From contig CAKUFI010000064.1 in the NCBI GenBank assembly GCA_934647305.1, positions 1 to 15,614 on the forward strand: 15,614 nt of DNA. Direction: 5' to 3'. The first letter of the stretch is position 1, and every line of letters starts with the position of its first letter. The stretch comes from an uncultured Clostridia bacterium (GTDB lineage: Bacteria; Bacillota; Clostridia; Christensenellales; Aristaeellaceae). Below the pieces are notes generated by a model that was not told where the DNA came from, did no database searches, and saw only the letters and a program-made list of their open reading frames with translations. The translations under genes were made by a program, and so were the position numbers. Below, one piece after another: positions 7,009 through 14,196 of this stretch.

Positions 7009-8085
7009 ATGAAGCCGCTGAAGATTGCCATGATGGGTATGACGCACGGTCATACGCGCAAGTATTATCAGGTACTTAAAGAGAACCCGAAGCTGGACTG
7101 GGTCGCCGTGTCCACCACCGACGACTTCGCCCGTCAGCTCTTCCTCAAGGCCGTCCAGGGCGTGCCCTGCTACGGCAGCGACGTGGAAATGCTGGACGCG
7201 CATCCCGAGATCGAGGCCGTGGTCATCGCCTCGGCCAACAAGGAGCACCTGGGCCAGATGAAGCTGTGCGCCGAGCGCGGCATCAACATCCTGTCCATGA
7301 AGATCCCCTCCTTCGATATGGCGGAATACGACGAGATGATCGAGCTGACCGAGAAGGCCGGCGTCGTGTGCCAGGTCGAGCTGGAGCTGCACTACAACCC
7401 CGTCGTGGCGCGCTTCAAGAAGCTGCTGGACGAGGGCGCGATCGGCGAGATGAAGTCCTTCCAGGCTACCAACATCACTCTCTCGCCCGTGTTCTCCTTC
7501 CCCTGGCAGGGCGATCCCGAGCTCAGCTACGGCCATGAGCAGCACCTGCGCGAGGGCGATCCCCGCTTCTGCGGCGGCGCGCTGTGCGACCATCCCCACA
7601 TCTTCGACATGATCCGCAAGGTCACCGGCAGCGAGTTCGACACCATCTACGCCGAGGTCGCGCCCAACATCCGCAAGGACATCAGGGTCGAGGACATGCT
7701 CACCGTCACCGGCCGCATGAAGAACGGCGTCATCTTCTCCCTCGACCCCTCCTGGAGCCGCAAGGAGAACCGCCTGCCCGCCCCCGGCCCCGGCTGGGAA
7801 ATCTACCCCAAGCGCATGGAGGTCAACCTGATCGTCTCCGGCGACAAGGGCACCATGATGGTGGACTGCTTCGGCCCGAACTGCTACCACAGCGGCAATC
7901 CGGACGAGCGCTACACCGTGCGCTACACCTACTTTGACGAGTGGGTCGGCCTGGTCGACGAGTTTGTGGACTGCATCCGCAACCACAAGACCCCCCAGAT
8001 CAACCTGCGCTGGCACAAGGCCACCATTCAGGCCATGAACGCCTGCTACGAGTCCATCCGCACCGGCCAGCCCGTGAAGCTGTAG
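7009..8085 (+). CDS. Gfo/Idh/MocA-family NAD(P)-dependent sugar oxidoreductase
   Basis: This 358-residue protein is a likely dehydrogenase or redox-assisted enzyme acting on a sugar or sugar derivative. Residues 1-120 form the Rossmann domain, with KIAMMGMTHGH in place of the usual glycine-rich GxGxxG/A, VVIASANKEH after the central strand, and ILSMKIPSF where the family has its EKP motif. The lysine is kept but Glu is replaced. Residues about 125-358 form the C-terminal alpha/beta domain, with GGALCDHPHIFDMI carrying the conserved Asp-His pair near the substrate, and the typical ending AMNACYESIRTGQPVKL. The ATG at 7009 is preferred over the upstream TTG at 6991 because GGAGGG (6995-7000) lies 8 bases before it. 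It begins 4 bases after the previous stop codon (TAATGTGATG), so the two genes are translationally coupled. The substrate cannot be named. Confidence 0.9.
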   Translation: MKPLKIAMMGMTHGHTRKYYQVLKENPKLDWVAVSTTDDFARQLFLKAVQGVPCYGSDVEMLDAHPEIEAVVIASANKEHLGQMKLCAERGINILSMKIPSFDMAEYDEMIELTEKAGVVCQVELELHYNPVVARFKKLLDEGAIGEMKSFQATNITLSPVFSFPWQGDPELSYGHEQHLREGDPRFCGGALCDHPHIFDMIRKVTGSEFDTIYAEVAPNIRKDIRVEDMLTVTGRMKNGVIFSLDPSWSRKENRLPAPGPGWEIYPKRMEVNLIVSGDKGTMMVDCFGPNCYHSGNPDERYTVRYTYFDEWVGLVDEFVDCIRNHKTPQINLRWHKATIQAMNACYESIRTGQPVKL

Positions 8086-8093
8086 GCTGCGTT

Positions 8094-8155
8094 CGAGAGG
8101 CGGCTTTTCTGAGAAAAGCCCCTCTCGAGCTCTCCCGAAAAGCACCTGCTGCCGC
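8094..8155 (+). repeat. Intergenic hairpin element, copy 2
   Basis: CGAGAGG, a bulged C (8101) and GGCTTTTCT pair with AGAAAAGCC and CCTCTCG (8094-8127). The hairpin is followed by AGCTCTCCCGAAAAGCACC and TGCTGCCG. The element repeats the plan of 5357-5411: a hairpin with one bulged C, a C-rich stretch, then CACCTGC. The 18-mer at 8121-8138 (CCTCTCGAGCTCTCCCGA) also recurs at 11554-11571. No U tract follows, so read-through into the GH20-like gene is expected. A short perfect palindrome, GTGCAGC-T-GCTGCAC, lies just downstream at 8169-8183. Confidence 0.6.
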
Positions 8156-8210
8156 CGCTTCATCGGCAGTGCAGCTGCTGCACAAGACGATATTGCTACG
8201 CCGCCACGGA

Positions 8211-8238
8211 GGGGAGGGAGCGTTCCCTCCCCCGTTTT
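8211..8238 (+). terminator. Weak terminator-like hairpin before the GH20-like gene
   Basis: GGGGAGGGA (8211-8219) and TCCCTCCCC (8224-8232) form a 9-bp GC-rich stem with loop GCGT, followed by CGTTTTA. The short U run suggests partial termination or attenuation at most. The ribosome binding site AAGGAGG follows 13 bases later. Confidence 0.4.
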
Positions 8239-8260
8239 ACATCTAAGGAGGAAACAGAAC

Positions 8261-9751
8261 ATGATTCTGCGCAACCTGATGCCGGTTCCGGTCAGCGTGG
8301 CCGCGAAGGCCGGGGAATTCCACTTCGGCGCGGAGGCCACCCTGCGCGTCAACGCCCCGCTGCTGACCGAGGGCATGATTGAGGAATACAAGGGACTGTG
8401 GAACCGATACGGCATGCGGAAAAACGCCCTGCGCGTGGTGCGCGACGAGCGCCTGCAGGAAAACTGCGCCGTGCTGTGCGCGGCCGAAAACGACTGCCCC
8501 GCGCTGGGCGCCGGCGACGAGTACGCCTTGACCGTGACGGAAAAGGGCGCGTTCGTGCGCGGCGAGAGCGCGGTGGGACTGCTGCACGGCCTGTTCACGC
8601 TGGTGCAGCTGGTGGTGCCGGTCGCGCTTGACGACAGGCCGGACTACGCCCTGCCCGCCGTGGAGATTCACGACCACCCTGCGATTGCCGGCATGCGCGC
8701 CATTCACCTGTGCGTGTTCCCCGAGACCACGCTGATACTGCTTGAAAAGGCCATTCGCCTGGCCGGCATGATGAAGTTCACCCACGTCGTGCTTGAGTTC
8801 TGGGGCACGATGCGCTACGACGCGCTGCCCGAGCTGGCCTGGCCGAAGCACGCCTATTCCAAGGAGCAGATCCGCCCGCTGGTGCGCCTGATACAGGACC
8901 TGGGCATGGAGGTCATCCCGATGCTCAACCACCTGGGCCACGCCGCGCAGTGCCGCAGCTGCTACGGCAAGCACGTCGTGCTCGACCAGAACCCGGGCAG
9001 GGCGCTGCTGTTCGAGCCGGACGGTTGGACCTGGTGCATCAGCAATCCCGAGACCCGGCGCGTGCTGCGCGCCCTCCGGCAGGAGCTGATCGAGCTGTGC
9101 GGCAGCGGCAAATACTTCCACCTGGGCTGCGACGAGTCCTATTCCTACGCCACCTGCCCGCTCTGCAGCGCGCAGGACACCCGCAGGCTGCTGGCCGACT
9201 ACCTCAACGAGCTGACCGAGGAGCTGGCCGCGCAGGGCCGCCGCCCGATCATCTGGGGCGATCAGCTGCTCGACACCACCGTCTGGAAGCACCCGAACAT
9301 CGCCACCTCCCGCCCCGACCAGCGCACCCACGAGGCGCTGCCCCTGCTCGACAGGCGCATCGTCATCGCCGACTGGCAGTACAGCCTGACCGAGCCCAAG
9401 GCCCCCACCATGGAGCACTTCATGCAGCACGGCTTCGACACCGTCATCTGCCCCTGGGACGGCCACGGCAACAACGAGGCCATGGGCGAGGCCGCCGACC
9501 GCGCGCACGCCTTTGGCTTCATGGCCACCACCTGGGATCACCTGCCCGAGTACCTGCGCCTGATGCCCACTGTCGCCGGTTCCTGCTGGAATGGCGCGGA
9601 CTTCAGCGCCGAGAAGCGCGGTCAGTGCTCCTGGACTGAGCTGGCCACGATGCTTCGCAAGGTCATGCCCCAGCTGCCCGAATACCACAACGCCGGCTGG
9701 ATCGGCCGCGAGGTGCTCGAGTTCGACGACTCCGTTCGCCGGCACTTCTGA
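8261..9751 (+). CDS. GH20-like beta-N-acetylhexosaminidase family protein
   Basis: This 496-residue glycoside hydrolase is the last gene of the locus. Residues about 1-130 form the alpha/beta domain that precedes the barrel in GH20 enzymes (ending with GESAVGLLHGLFTLVQLV). From about 143 comes the TIM barrel: HDHPAIAGMRAIHLCVFPET, MMKFTHVVLEFWGTMRY, then EVIPMLNHLGHAAQC, and the catalytic signature HLGCDES, in which Asp291-Glu292 match the GH20 polarising Asp and acid/base Glu. Later strands include RPIIWGDQLLD, VIADWQYS and ICPWDGHGNN. A CPLC pair (about 301-304) is unusual for the family. There is no signal peptide, so it should act in the cytoplasm on imported oligosaccharide. AAGGAGG (8245-8251) precedes the ATG. 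GH20 enzymes remove terminal N-acetylglucosamine or N-acetylgalactosamine; whether this divergent member does so is inferred. Confidence 0.85.
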   Translation: MILRNLMPVPVSVAAKAGEFHFGAEATLRVNAPLLTEGMIEEYKGLWNRYGMRKNALRVVRDERLQENCAVLCAAENDCPALGAGDEYALTVTEKGAFVRGESAVGLLHGLFTLVQLVVPVALDDRPDYALPAVEIHDHPAIAGMRAIHLCVFPETTLILLEKAIRLAGMMKFTHVVLEFWGTMRYDALPELAWPKHAYSKEQIRPLVRLIQDLGMEVIPMLNHLGHAAQCRSCYGKHVVLDQNPGRALLFEPDGWTWCISNPETRRVLRALRQELIELCGSGKYFHLGCDESYSYATCPLCSAQDTRRLLADYLNELTEELAAQGRRPIIWGDQLLDTTVWKHPNIATSRPDQRTHEALPLLDRRIVIADWQYSLTEPKAPTMEHFMQHGFDTVICPWDGHGNNEAMGEAADRAHAFGFMATTWDHLPEYLRLMPTVAGSCWNGADFSAEKRGQCSWTELATMLRKVMPQLPEYHNAGWIGREVLEFDDSVRRHF

Positions 9752-9794
9752 TCGCCGGAGGATTGATACAAACGCCCGCTTCTCCCAAACACAA

Positions 9795-9835
9795 AACCCG
9801 CGCCGGACGCAATATCCGGTGCGGGTTGTTTTTTT
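9795..9835 (+). terminator. Strong bidirectional intrinsic terminator
   Basis: A 13-bp stem (AACCCGCGCCGGA against TCCGGTGCGGGTT, with one G-U pair) and loop CGCAATA are followed by GTTTTTTT. It lies 43 bases after the GH20-like stop and 8 bases from the stop of the convergent carboxypeptidase gene. On the minus strand the exit side reads TTTTGTGTTT, so it can end both transcripts. Confidence 0.9.
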
Positions 9836-9843
9836 CAGAAGGC

Positions 9844-11271
9844 TCAGCGGCGGGGCCGGCTCGCGCGGCGCTTTCTGCGCATTCGCTTGCGGCGGCGGCG
9901 CTCGGCGGCCGAGGCCAGCAGCAGGATCAGTACGAACAGCAGGATGAAGCCCAGTATGACCTTGAGCCACAGCGGGGTCTTCTGCCAGATCTCGCCCGCG
10001 GAGGGCAGGCGGGGACTGAACACAGAGGGCTTGGCGGTCACGGCCCGGTCAGAGACCAGCAGCGCGGTGAGCACCTCGCCGTCGTCGGGCGTGAAGGTTA
10101 GGTTTCCGATGACCGTGCCCTCCTCGATCGGCGCGCGCAGGCTGTGCGTGTACTCGATCGTCAGGTTTTCCTCGAACTTCTTCAGGTATTCGTCCAGATC
10201 GCCGTCGAAGATGCGCACGGTGTAGTCGCCAGTGCGGTTGAGCATGGCGCTCAGGCCGATCACGCCGCCGCTGGGATCGTCAACCGCCGCGTCGGAGATG
10301 GGCAGCGTCAGGCCCAGCATGCTGTAGAGATCCTGGAAGGAATACTCGTGGTAGCGGGAGAAGCCGTACTCCAGCAGGCGAATGCTGTCCTGGAACTTGG
10401 CGTCCTTAAAGGCGACGGTGCTCTTGAAGCAGACCGCGACCAGGTTCACGCCGTTTTTCGTGGCTGAGGACACCAGGCACTGTCCGGCGGCGCTGGTCGT
10501 GCCGGTCTTTACGCCAGTCGCGTAGCGATAGCGGTTTTTGGAGCCGTACACCACCAGGTCGTTGCTGTTCTCGACGGTGTACTCGCCGCGCAGGTTGCTC
10601 GCGGCCATCGTGTACTGGCCCGCGCCCACCACCTTGCGGAAGGTCGCGTTGCCCATCGCGTACTTCGTCAGCAGGGCCATGTCGCGCGCGGTGGTGTAGT
10701 GTCCCTCCTGGGTGTAGCCGTGCGCGTTCATGTAGTGCGTGTTGGTCAGGCCCAGCTCCTGTGCCCGTTCGTTCATCCGCGCGACGAACGCGTCCACGCT
10801 GCCCGAAACGATCGTGGCGATGGCGTTCGCGCCGTCGTTGCCGCTTCGCAGCATGAAGCCGTAGAGCAGGTCCTGGAAGGTCATTTCCTCGCCCACGGTC
10901 ACGGGAATCTTGGACGAGTCCTGCGGAATGTCCGCGGCCGACTCGGGGATGCGCACGATCTCGTAGAGATTGCCGTACTCCGCCGCCAGCAGCAGCGTCA
11001 TGATCTTGGTGCAGCTGGCCGGGTTCATCTGCGCGTCGGCGTTCTTCTCAAAGAGCACCCGCCCGTCGTCCTGGTTCATCAGTATACACGACTCGGCGTA
11101 CAGCTGATCCGCCGTCAGCGCGCCCGGGTTCTCCGGGTCATACGCGGCGACGTTCTCGCCCAGCGGCGGCAGCGTCACCTCGGGCTTCTGCTCGGCCCAG
11201 GTAATTCCCGGGAGGCAGGCGGCAATCAGCAGCGTAATCAGTAGCCATGCGGCGGTTTTTTTCCAGTTCAT
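9844..11271 (-). CDS. D-alanyl-D-alanine carboxypeptidase (S11 family, DacF/PBP5-like), membrane-anchored
   Basis: This 475-residue penicillin-binding protein trims the terminal D-Ala from peptidoglycan stem peptides outside the membrane. Residues 1-26 are a signal peptide (basic MNWKK, then a hydrophobic core ending TWA). The three active-site motifs of family S11 are present: SxxK as SCTK (Ser86-Lys89), SGN (143-145) and KTG (255-257, in GVKTGTTSAAGQ). A PBP5 C-terminal-type beta domain covers about 325-420. The tail has a membrane helix (about 437-457) followed by a very basic Arg/Lys end; PBP5 relatives are often held by an amphipathic helix instead. The ribosome binding site AGAAAGGAC sits 8 bases before the ATG. 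The gene converges on the sugar locus and shares its terminator. DacF-like proteins can serve in sporulation; this role is not shown here. Confidence 0.93.
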   Translation of the reverse strand: MNWKKTAAWLLITLLIAACLPGITWAEQKPEVTLPPLGENVAAYDPENPGALTADQLYAESCILMNQDDGRVLFEKNADAQMNPASCTKIMTLLLAAEYGNLYEIVRIPESAADIPQDSSKIPVTVGEEMTFQDLLYGFMLRSGNDGANAIATIVSGSVDAFVARMNERAQELGLTNTHYMNAHGYTQEGHYTTARDMALLTKYAMGNATFRKVVGAGQYTMAASNLRGEYTVENSNDLVVYGSKNRYRYATGVKTGTTSAAGQCLVSSATKNGVNLVAVCFKSTVAFKDAKFQDSIRLLEYGFSRYHEYSFQDLYSMLGLTLPISDAAVDDPSGGVIGLSAMLNRTGDYTVRIFDGDLDEYLKKFEENLTIEYTHSLRAPIEEGTVIGNLTFTPDDGEVLTALLVSDRAVTAKPSVFSPRLPSAGEIWQKTPLWLKVILGFILLFVLILLLASAAERRRRKRMRRKRRASRPRR

Positions 11272-11312
11272 ATCGGCGGGTCCTTTCTGCTCGATCCGTG
11301 ATCTATTGCTTT

Positions 11313-11607
11313 AAGCGGGTGTCCGCCCGCTCCAGCTTGTCAAAAAAGTTTTGACAAGCTGGTGGACGGGGAAGCAAGCTCCCCCGCCACTGCCACCCTC
11401 ACCAGTCTCCGCTAAAAATCGAAGATTTTTCGGGCGCGGAGCCTGCAAGGAAACGATTTTTTCTCTGGAAAATGGGATTTTCCGACGCAAAAATCGCCCC
11501 GTGCCCACCGTACACGCCGCTGGGCACGATTCAAAGTTCGAAAGGGCTGCGGCCCTCTCGAGCTCTCCCGAGTTTTTTGACAGTCTAAAGCGGGTGTCCG
11601 CCCGCTC
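11313..11607. repeat. Hairpin-rich segment bounded by 20-bp direct repeats
   Basis: AAGCGGGTGTCCGCCCGCTC occurs at 11313-11332 and, identically, at 11588-11607. Between the copies are several hairpins: CCAGCTTGTCAAAA stem (11332-11362); AAAAATC-GAA-GATTTTT; GGAAAAT-GGG-ATTTTCC; GTGCCCA against TGGGCAC; and AGGGC-TGCG-GCCCT. The 11332-11384 part matches 1-54 in inverse orientation, and 11554-11571 matches 8121-8138. The 418 bases between the carboxypeptidase and metallophosphoesterase genes (11272-11689) contain no supported gene. They are this element plus an AT-rich inverted repeat, TATCATAT/ATATGATA, at 11612-11638. No convincing carboxypeptidase promoter was found next to the gene; a weak TGTACA-17-TATCAT lies upstream of the element on the minus strand. 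Confidence 0.65.
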
Positions 11608-11689
11608 ATCATATCATATGTAGTCATTTTATATGATACCACTCGCGCCGCCTTTTGTACAGTTCCCGCCGCGAAATCTAACATACTTC

Positions 11690-12445
11690 TCAGGGAAAGG
11701 GCGTAAATGCGTCCTTCAGGCGGACAGACAGATCGCCGCCGTCGACCGTGACCTCGGCGTAGGGGCAGCGCTCTCCCTCGCACAGGGCGGGCAGCACGCA
11801 GACCGGAATGCCGTCCAGGCTGCGCCGCGCGCCGGGGTGATAGTGACCCGAAAACAGCGCCAGCACCCTCCTGCGCGCGCCCCGGATGACGGATTGCACC
11901 TCGGCCTGATTGCGGATGACGTGCGGATCGGCCGGGTCGCCGACCAGCGGGTGGTGGCTCAGGATCACGACCGGCCCGCCTTCCGCGTCCAATGCCTCGC
12001 GCAGAAAGCGCACCTGCTCCGGCGGCAGCGCGGCCTCCGTCCAGGAAAAGGGCGCATCCGCATCCTCGCGCCGGCCGTCCGCAGTGAAGTTGCAGTCCAG
12101 CGCCAGCCAGGTCAGCCCGGCCAGCTCGAAGGAAAAGCAGTCCTCATCCCGCCCGGTAATCGCCCTTCGCGAGACGTGCGCCGCGTCGTGGTTGCCCACC
12201 AGGCTGCAGCAGGGCGCGCCCAGGCGGGAAATCGCCTCCTGCACCGCCCGAAGGTCGCTTTTCACAGCCTGCTCGTCGGGCCTGCCGTTGATCAGGTCGC
12301 CCAGGTTGATATAGGCCAGCGCGCCCTTCGTCCTTTGAGCCAGGCGCGCGAGCTTGTCCAGCGACCGGTCGCACAGGCGCGTGGCGCAGGCGGTCAAACC
12401 CTTGGCGTAGTGTACGTCGGCAAACAAAATGACGGAAACAGGCAT
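11690..12445 (-). CDS. Calcineurin-like metallophosphoesterase
   Basis: This 251-residue cytoplasmic phosphoesterase carries the full metal-binding set of the calcineurin-like family. The motifs are DxH in FADVHYAKG (Asp10, His12), GD..N in INLGDLING (Asp50, Asn53), GNHD in SLVGNHDAAH (84-87), VILSHHPLVG, and GHYHPGA near the end. The family cleaves phosphomonoesters or diesters; the substrate cannot be told from the sequence. The ATG at 12445 is chosen because AAGGAGGAGC lies directly upstream and the first strand starts there. The reading frame stays open upstream to 13012, but only as an off-frame shadow of ispE. The first 52 bases overlap the end of ispE, which implies co-translation. It is the last gene of the lipoprotein-ispE operon; no clear terminator was found after it. 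Confidence 0.9.
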   Translation of the reverse strand: MPVSVILFADVHYAKGLTACATRLCDRSLDKLARLAQRTKGALAYINLGDLINGRPDEQAVKSDLRAVQEAISRLGAPCCSLVGNHDAAHVSRRAITGRDEDCFSFELAGLTWLALDCNFTADGRREDADAPFSWTEAALPPEQVRFLREALDAEGGPVVILSHHPLVGDPADPHVIRNQAEVQSVIRGARRRVLALFSGHYHPGARRSLDGIPVCVLPALCEGERCPYAEVTVDGGDLSVRLKDAFTPFP

Positions 12446-13242
12446 AGCTCCTCCTTTGTGGGAAACCGTTTTTCTGGAAACAGCGCCAGGCAGGCGCTTC
12501 CCGACCCGCTCATCGCGCAGAAGCTCGCCCCCAGCTCCCGCAGCGCACAGAGCGTCTCGCGCACCTCGGGGCACAGGGAAATCGCCGCGTCGGTCAGCAT
12601 ATTGCGGGCCGAGCGGGCCAGCAGCTCGTCGTCGCCCAAGGCAAGCGCCCACGCCGCGGCCTCTATATCGCCTGCGTCCGGCCCGCCCAGCCGGTCGAAG
12701 GCATGAAATACCTCCGGCGTGCTCAGGCCCTGCGCGGGCTTGACCAGCAGCACCTGCCTGCGCCTCGACGGCAGCGGCGTGAGCGCCTCGCCCAGCCCGC
12801 GCGCCCGGCATAGCCCGCCCGTCAGGCAGAAGGGCACGTCCGCGCCCAGCCTTAGGCCGATCTCGCGCAGCCGCTCCTCGCCAAGCCTCAGTCCCCACAG
12901 CTCGTTCAGACCCTTCAGCGCCGCCGCGCAGTCGCTGCTCCCCCCGCCCAGGCCCGCCTGAGCCGGTATCCGCTTCACCAGACGCATGCGCGCGCCCTTT
13001 TCGCAGCCGCACGCCGCCTGCAGCGCCCTCGCCGCCCGCATCACCAGGTTGCGCTCGTCGCAGGGCACGTCCTCCCGGCCGCAGGTCAGCGACAGCCGCT
13101 CGTCCTCCTCAAGCTCCAGCGTATCGTGCAGCTCGACCGTCTGCATCAGCATGTCCAGCTCGTGATAGCCGTTTTCGCGCACCCCGGTGACGTTCAGGGC
13201 CCAGTTCACCTTGGCCGGCGCGCGCAGTCTCATGCCCGCCAT
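12394..13242 (-). CDS. ispE: 4-diphosphocytidyl-2-C-methyl-D-erythritol kinase
   Basis: This 282-residue GHMP-family kinase phosphorylates CDP-methylerythritol with ATP, the fourth step of the MEP (non-mevalonate) isoprenoid pathway. The start has the IspE signature APAKVNWALNVTG (Lys11) and RENGYHELDMLMQTVEL. The ATP-binding GHMP loop is PAQAGLGGGSSD (93-104). GADVPF (133-138) carries the catalytic Asp135. The C-terminal GHMP motif is CAMSGSGSACLALF. Length is normal for IspE. The ATG at 13242 follows one base after the lipoprotein stop; a second in-frame ATG at 13233 (MRLRAPAK) is an equally good start and aligns more closely with usual IspE beginnings. Neither has a strong ribosome binding site, so translation is probably coupled. 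The last 17 codons and stop overlap the metallophosphoesterase gene. Confidence 0.95.
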   Translation of the reverse strand: MAGMRLRAPAKVNWALNVTGVRENGYHELDMLMQTVELHDTLELEEDERLSLTCGREDVPCDERNLVMRAARALQAACGCEKGARMRLVKRIPAQAGLGGGSSDCAAALKGLNELWGLRLGEERLREIGLRLGADVPFCLTGGLCRARGLGEALTPLPSRRRQVLLVKPAQGLSTPEVFHAFDRLGGPDAGDIEAAAWALALGDDELLARSARNMLTDAAISLCPEVRETLCALRELGASFCAMSGSGSACLALFPEKRFPTKEELCLFPSFCLPTYTTPRV

Positions 13243-13243
13243 C

Positions 13244-13903
13244 TCACTTCACCACCGCCAGCGACTGCCGGATGGTCTCGAGCACCGTGCCCATCTCTTC
13301 ATACCGGCCGCTGGGCGCGCTGAAGTGCAGCACGTAGATGTGCTTGTTGCTCGACACATAGGCCATCAGCACGAAGCCCGTATATCGGTTTCCGTCCTCG
13401 TCGCGCGCCGTATAGGTCTGCGAAAGGCCCTTCGTGCCGAACACCGCCTCGTCGGTCTGCACGTTGTCGCCCGCCGTGAAGCTGAAGTAGCTCGCCTCGA
13501 CCTTCTCCATGAACAAGGTCAGCTGCTTTTTCAGCGAGGTCGTGTCCGGCGCGCGGCTGACCGTCTTGGCCGATACCGCGACGCGCGCGCCCACCTCGCC
13601 CGGGTTCACCGGCTCGCGATAGCAGATCGTGTACTTGCCCGGGTCGTTCGTCCAGTGGGACGGGTACTGGAAGGACACCTGCAGGTTCACGTTGTTGATG
13701 GTCTCATAGCGATAGCTTCCGATGGCCACGGTCGGCACAGGCTCGGGCGTGGCGGTCGGCTCGGGCGTGGCGGTCGAAAAGACCGTCGGCTCGGGCGTGG
13801 CGGTCGCCTCCGCGTTGTTCTGCGCGCCGTTCTTTTTTCCGCAGCCGGTCAGGCACAGCGCCGCGCACAGGCACAGCGCCGCGATCAGGCAATATTTCTT
13901 CAT
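13244..13903 (-). CDS. Lipoprotein with TPEP linker and PsbP-like C-terminal domain
   Basis: This 219-residue predicted surface lipoprotein has a signal peptide, MKKYCLIAALCLCAALCLTG, followed by the lipidated Cys21. Residues about 33-55 are a proline/threonine linker with three TPEP units, probably a spacer off the membrane. Residues about 58-215 form one soluble domain starting YRYETINNVNLQVSFQYPSH. The FQYPSHW region resembles PsbP/DUF1795-type lipoprotein domains, a weak match by eye. The ATG at 13903 is chosen because GGAGGA lies 7 bases upstream and a promoter overlaps 13934-13962; the open frame back to 13945 would start inside that promoter. It heads the operon with ispE. The linkage to IspE gives no clear functional clue, and its job is unknown. 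Confidence 0.85.
   Translation of the reverse strand: MKKYCLIAALCLCAALCLTGCGKKNGAQNNAEATATPEPTVFSTATPEPTATPEPVPTVAIGSYRYETINNVNLQVSFQYPSHWTNDPGKYTICYREPVNPGEVGARVAVSAKTVSRAPDTTSLKKQLTLFMEKVEASYFSFTAGDNVQTDEAVFGTKGLSQTYTARDEDGNRYTGFVLMAYVSSNKHIYVLHFSAPSGRYEEMGTVLETIRQSLAVVK
13740..13806 (-). repeat. In-gene short repeats encoding TPEP units
   Basis: The 19-mer GGCTCGGGCGTGGCGGTCG occurs perfectly at 13740-13758, 13758-13776 and 13788-13806 (plus-strand reading). The spacing is 18 and 30 bases, multiples of 3, so unit gain or loss would keep the lipoprotein frame and change linker length. Confidence 0.85.
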
Positions 13904-13933
13904 GTCGTTTTCCTCCGCTGTATGCATGCGTTC

Positions 13934-13962
13934 ATTATATACCATTTTCGCCCGTTTGGCAA
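13934..13962 (-). promoter_or_regulatory. Sigma-A-type promoter of the lipoprotein-ispE-phosphoesterase operon
   Basis: On the minus strand, TTGCCA (plus 13957-13962) is followed by a 17-base spacer and a perfect TATAAT (plus 13934-13939). Transcription would start near 13927, giving a leader of about 24 bases ahead of the ATG at 13903. Confidence 0.8.
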
Positions 13963-14196
13963 CCGCCCGCGCGCCGCGCAGCGAAGGCTCGCTCGCCCGT
14001 TCTCCCTGCCTTTTTTTCGCTCACACGCCTTCATTCAGACCAGCGGACAGTCGAATCTTCTCCTGCGAATTTTGCACAAAATACTCTGAAATTTTTCCTC
14101 CCACGTCAGGTAAAATACCAGAAAAATGAGCGCAATCTTTGTTTTCATGCTGTATAGTATGAGTATGGATCGCTGATTTTGAGGGGGAGCCTTAAG

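Noticed and set aside
6760..9970. Very long minus-strand open frames opposite the sugar genes
   Set aside because: They mirror high-GC codon usage of the plus-strand genes, show low-complexity Val/Gly/His/Leu/Asp/Gln composition and no motifs.
11332..11362. Intrinsic terminator or promoter (contains TTGACA) upstream of the carboxypeptidase
   Set aside because: The hairpin has no following U tract, and no -10 box lies at the right distance from TTGACA; it is part of a dispersed repeat.
12446..13012. N-terminal extension of the metallophosphoesterase
   Set aside because: It lies entirely within ispE in another frame, and the phosphoesterase fold starts at the ATG 12445 with a good ribosome binding site.
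13904..13945. Earlier start for the lipoprotein
   Set aside because: It would overlap the -10 box and put residues before the signal peptide; the ATG at 13903 has a correctly spaced GGAGGA.
13963..14152. Possible small gene or RNA between the lipoprotein and HPr-like genes
   Set aside because: No ORF with a ribosome binding site or conserved motif, and no convincing hairpin with a U tract, was found there.
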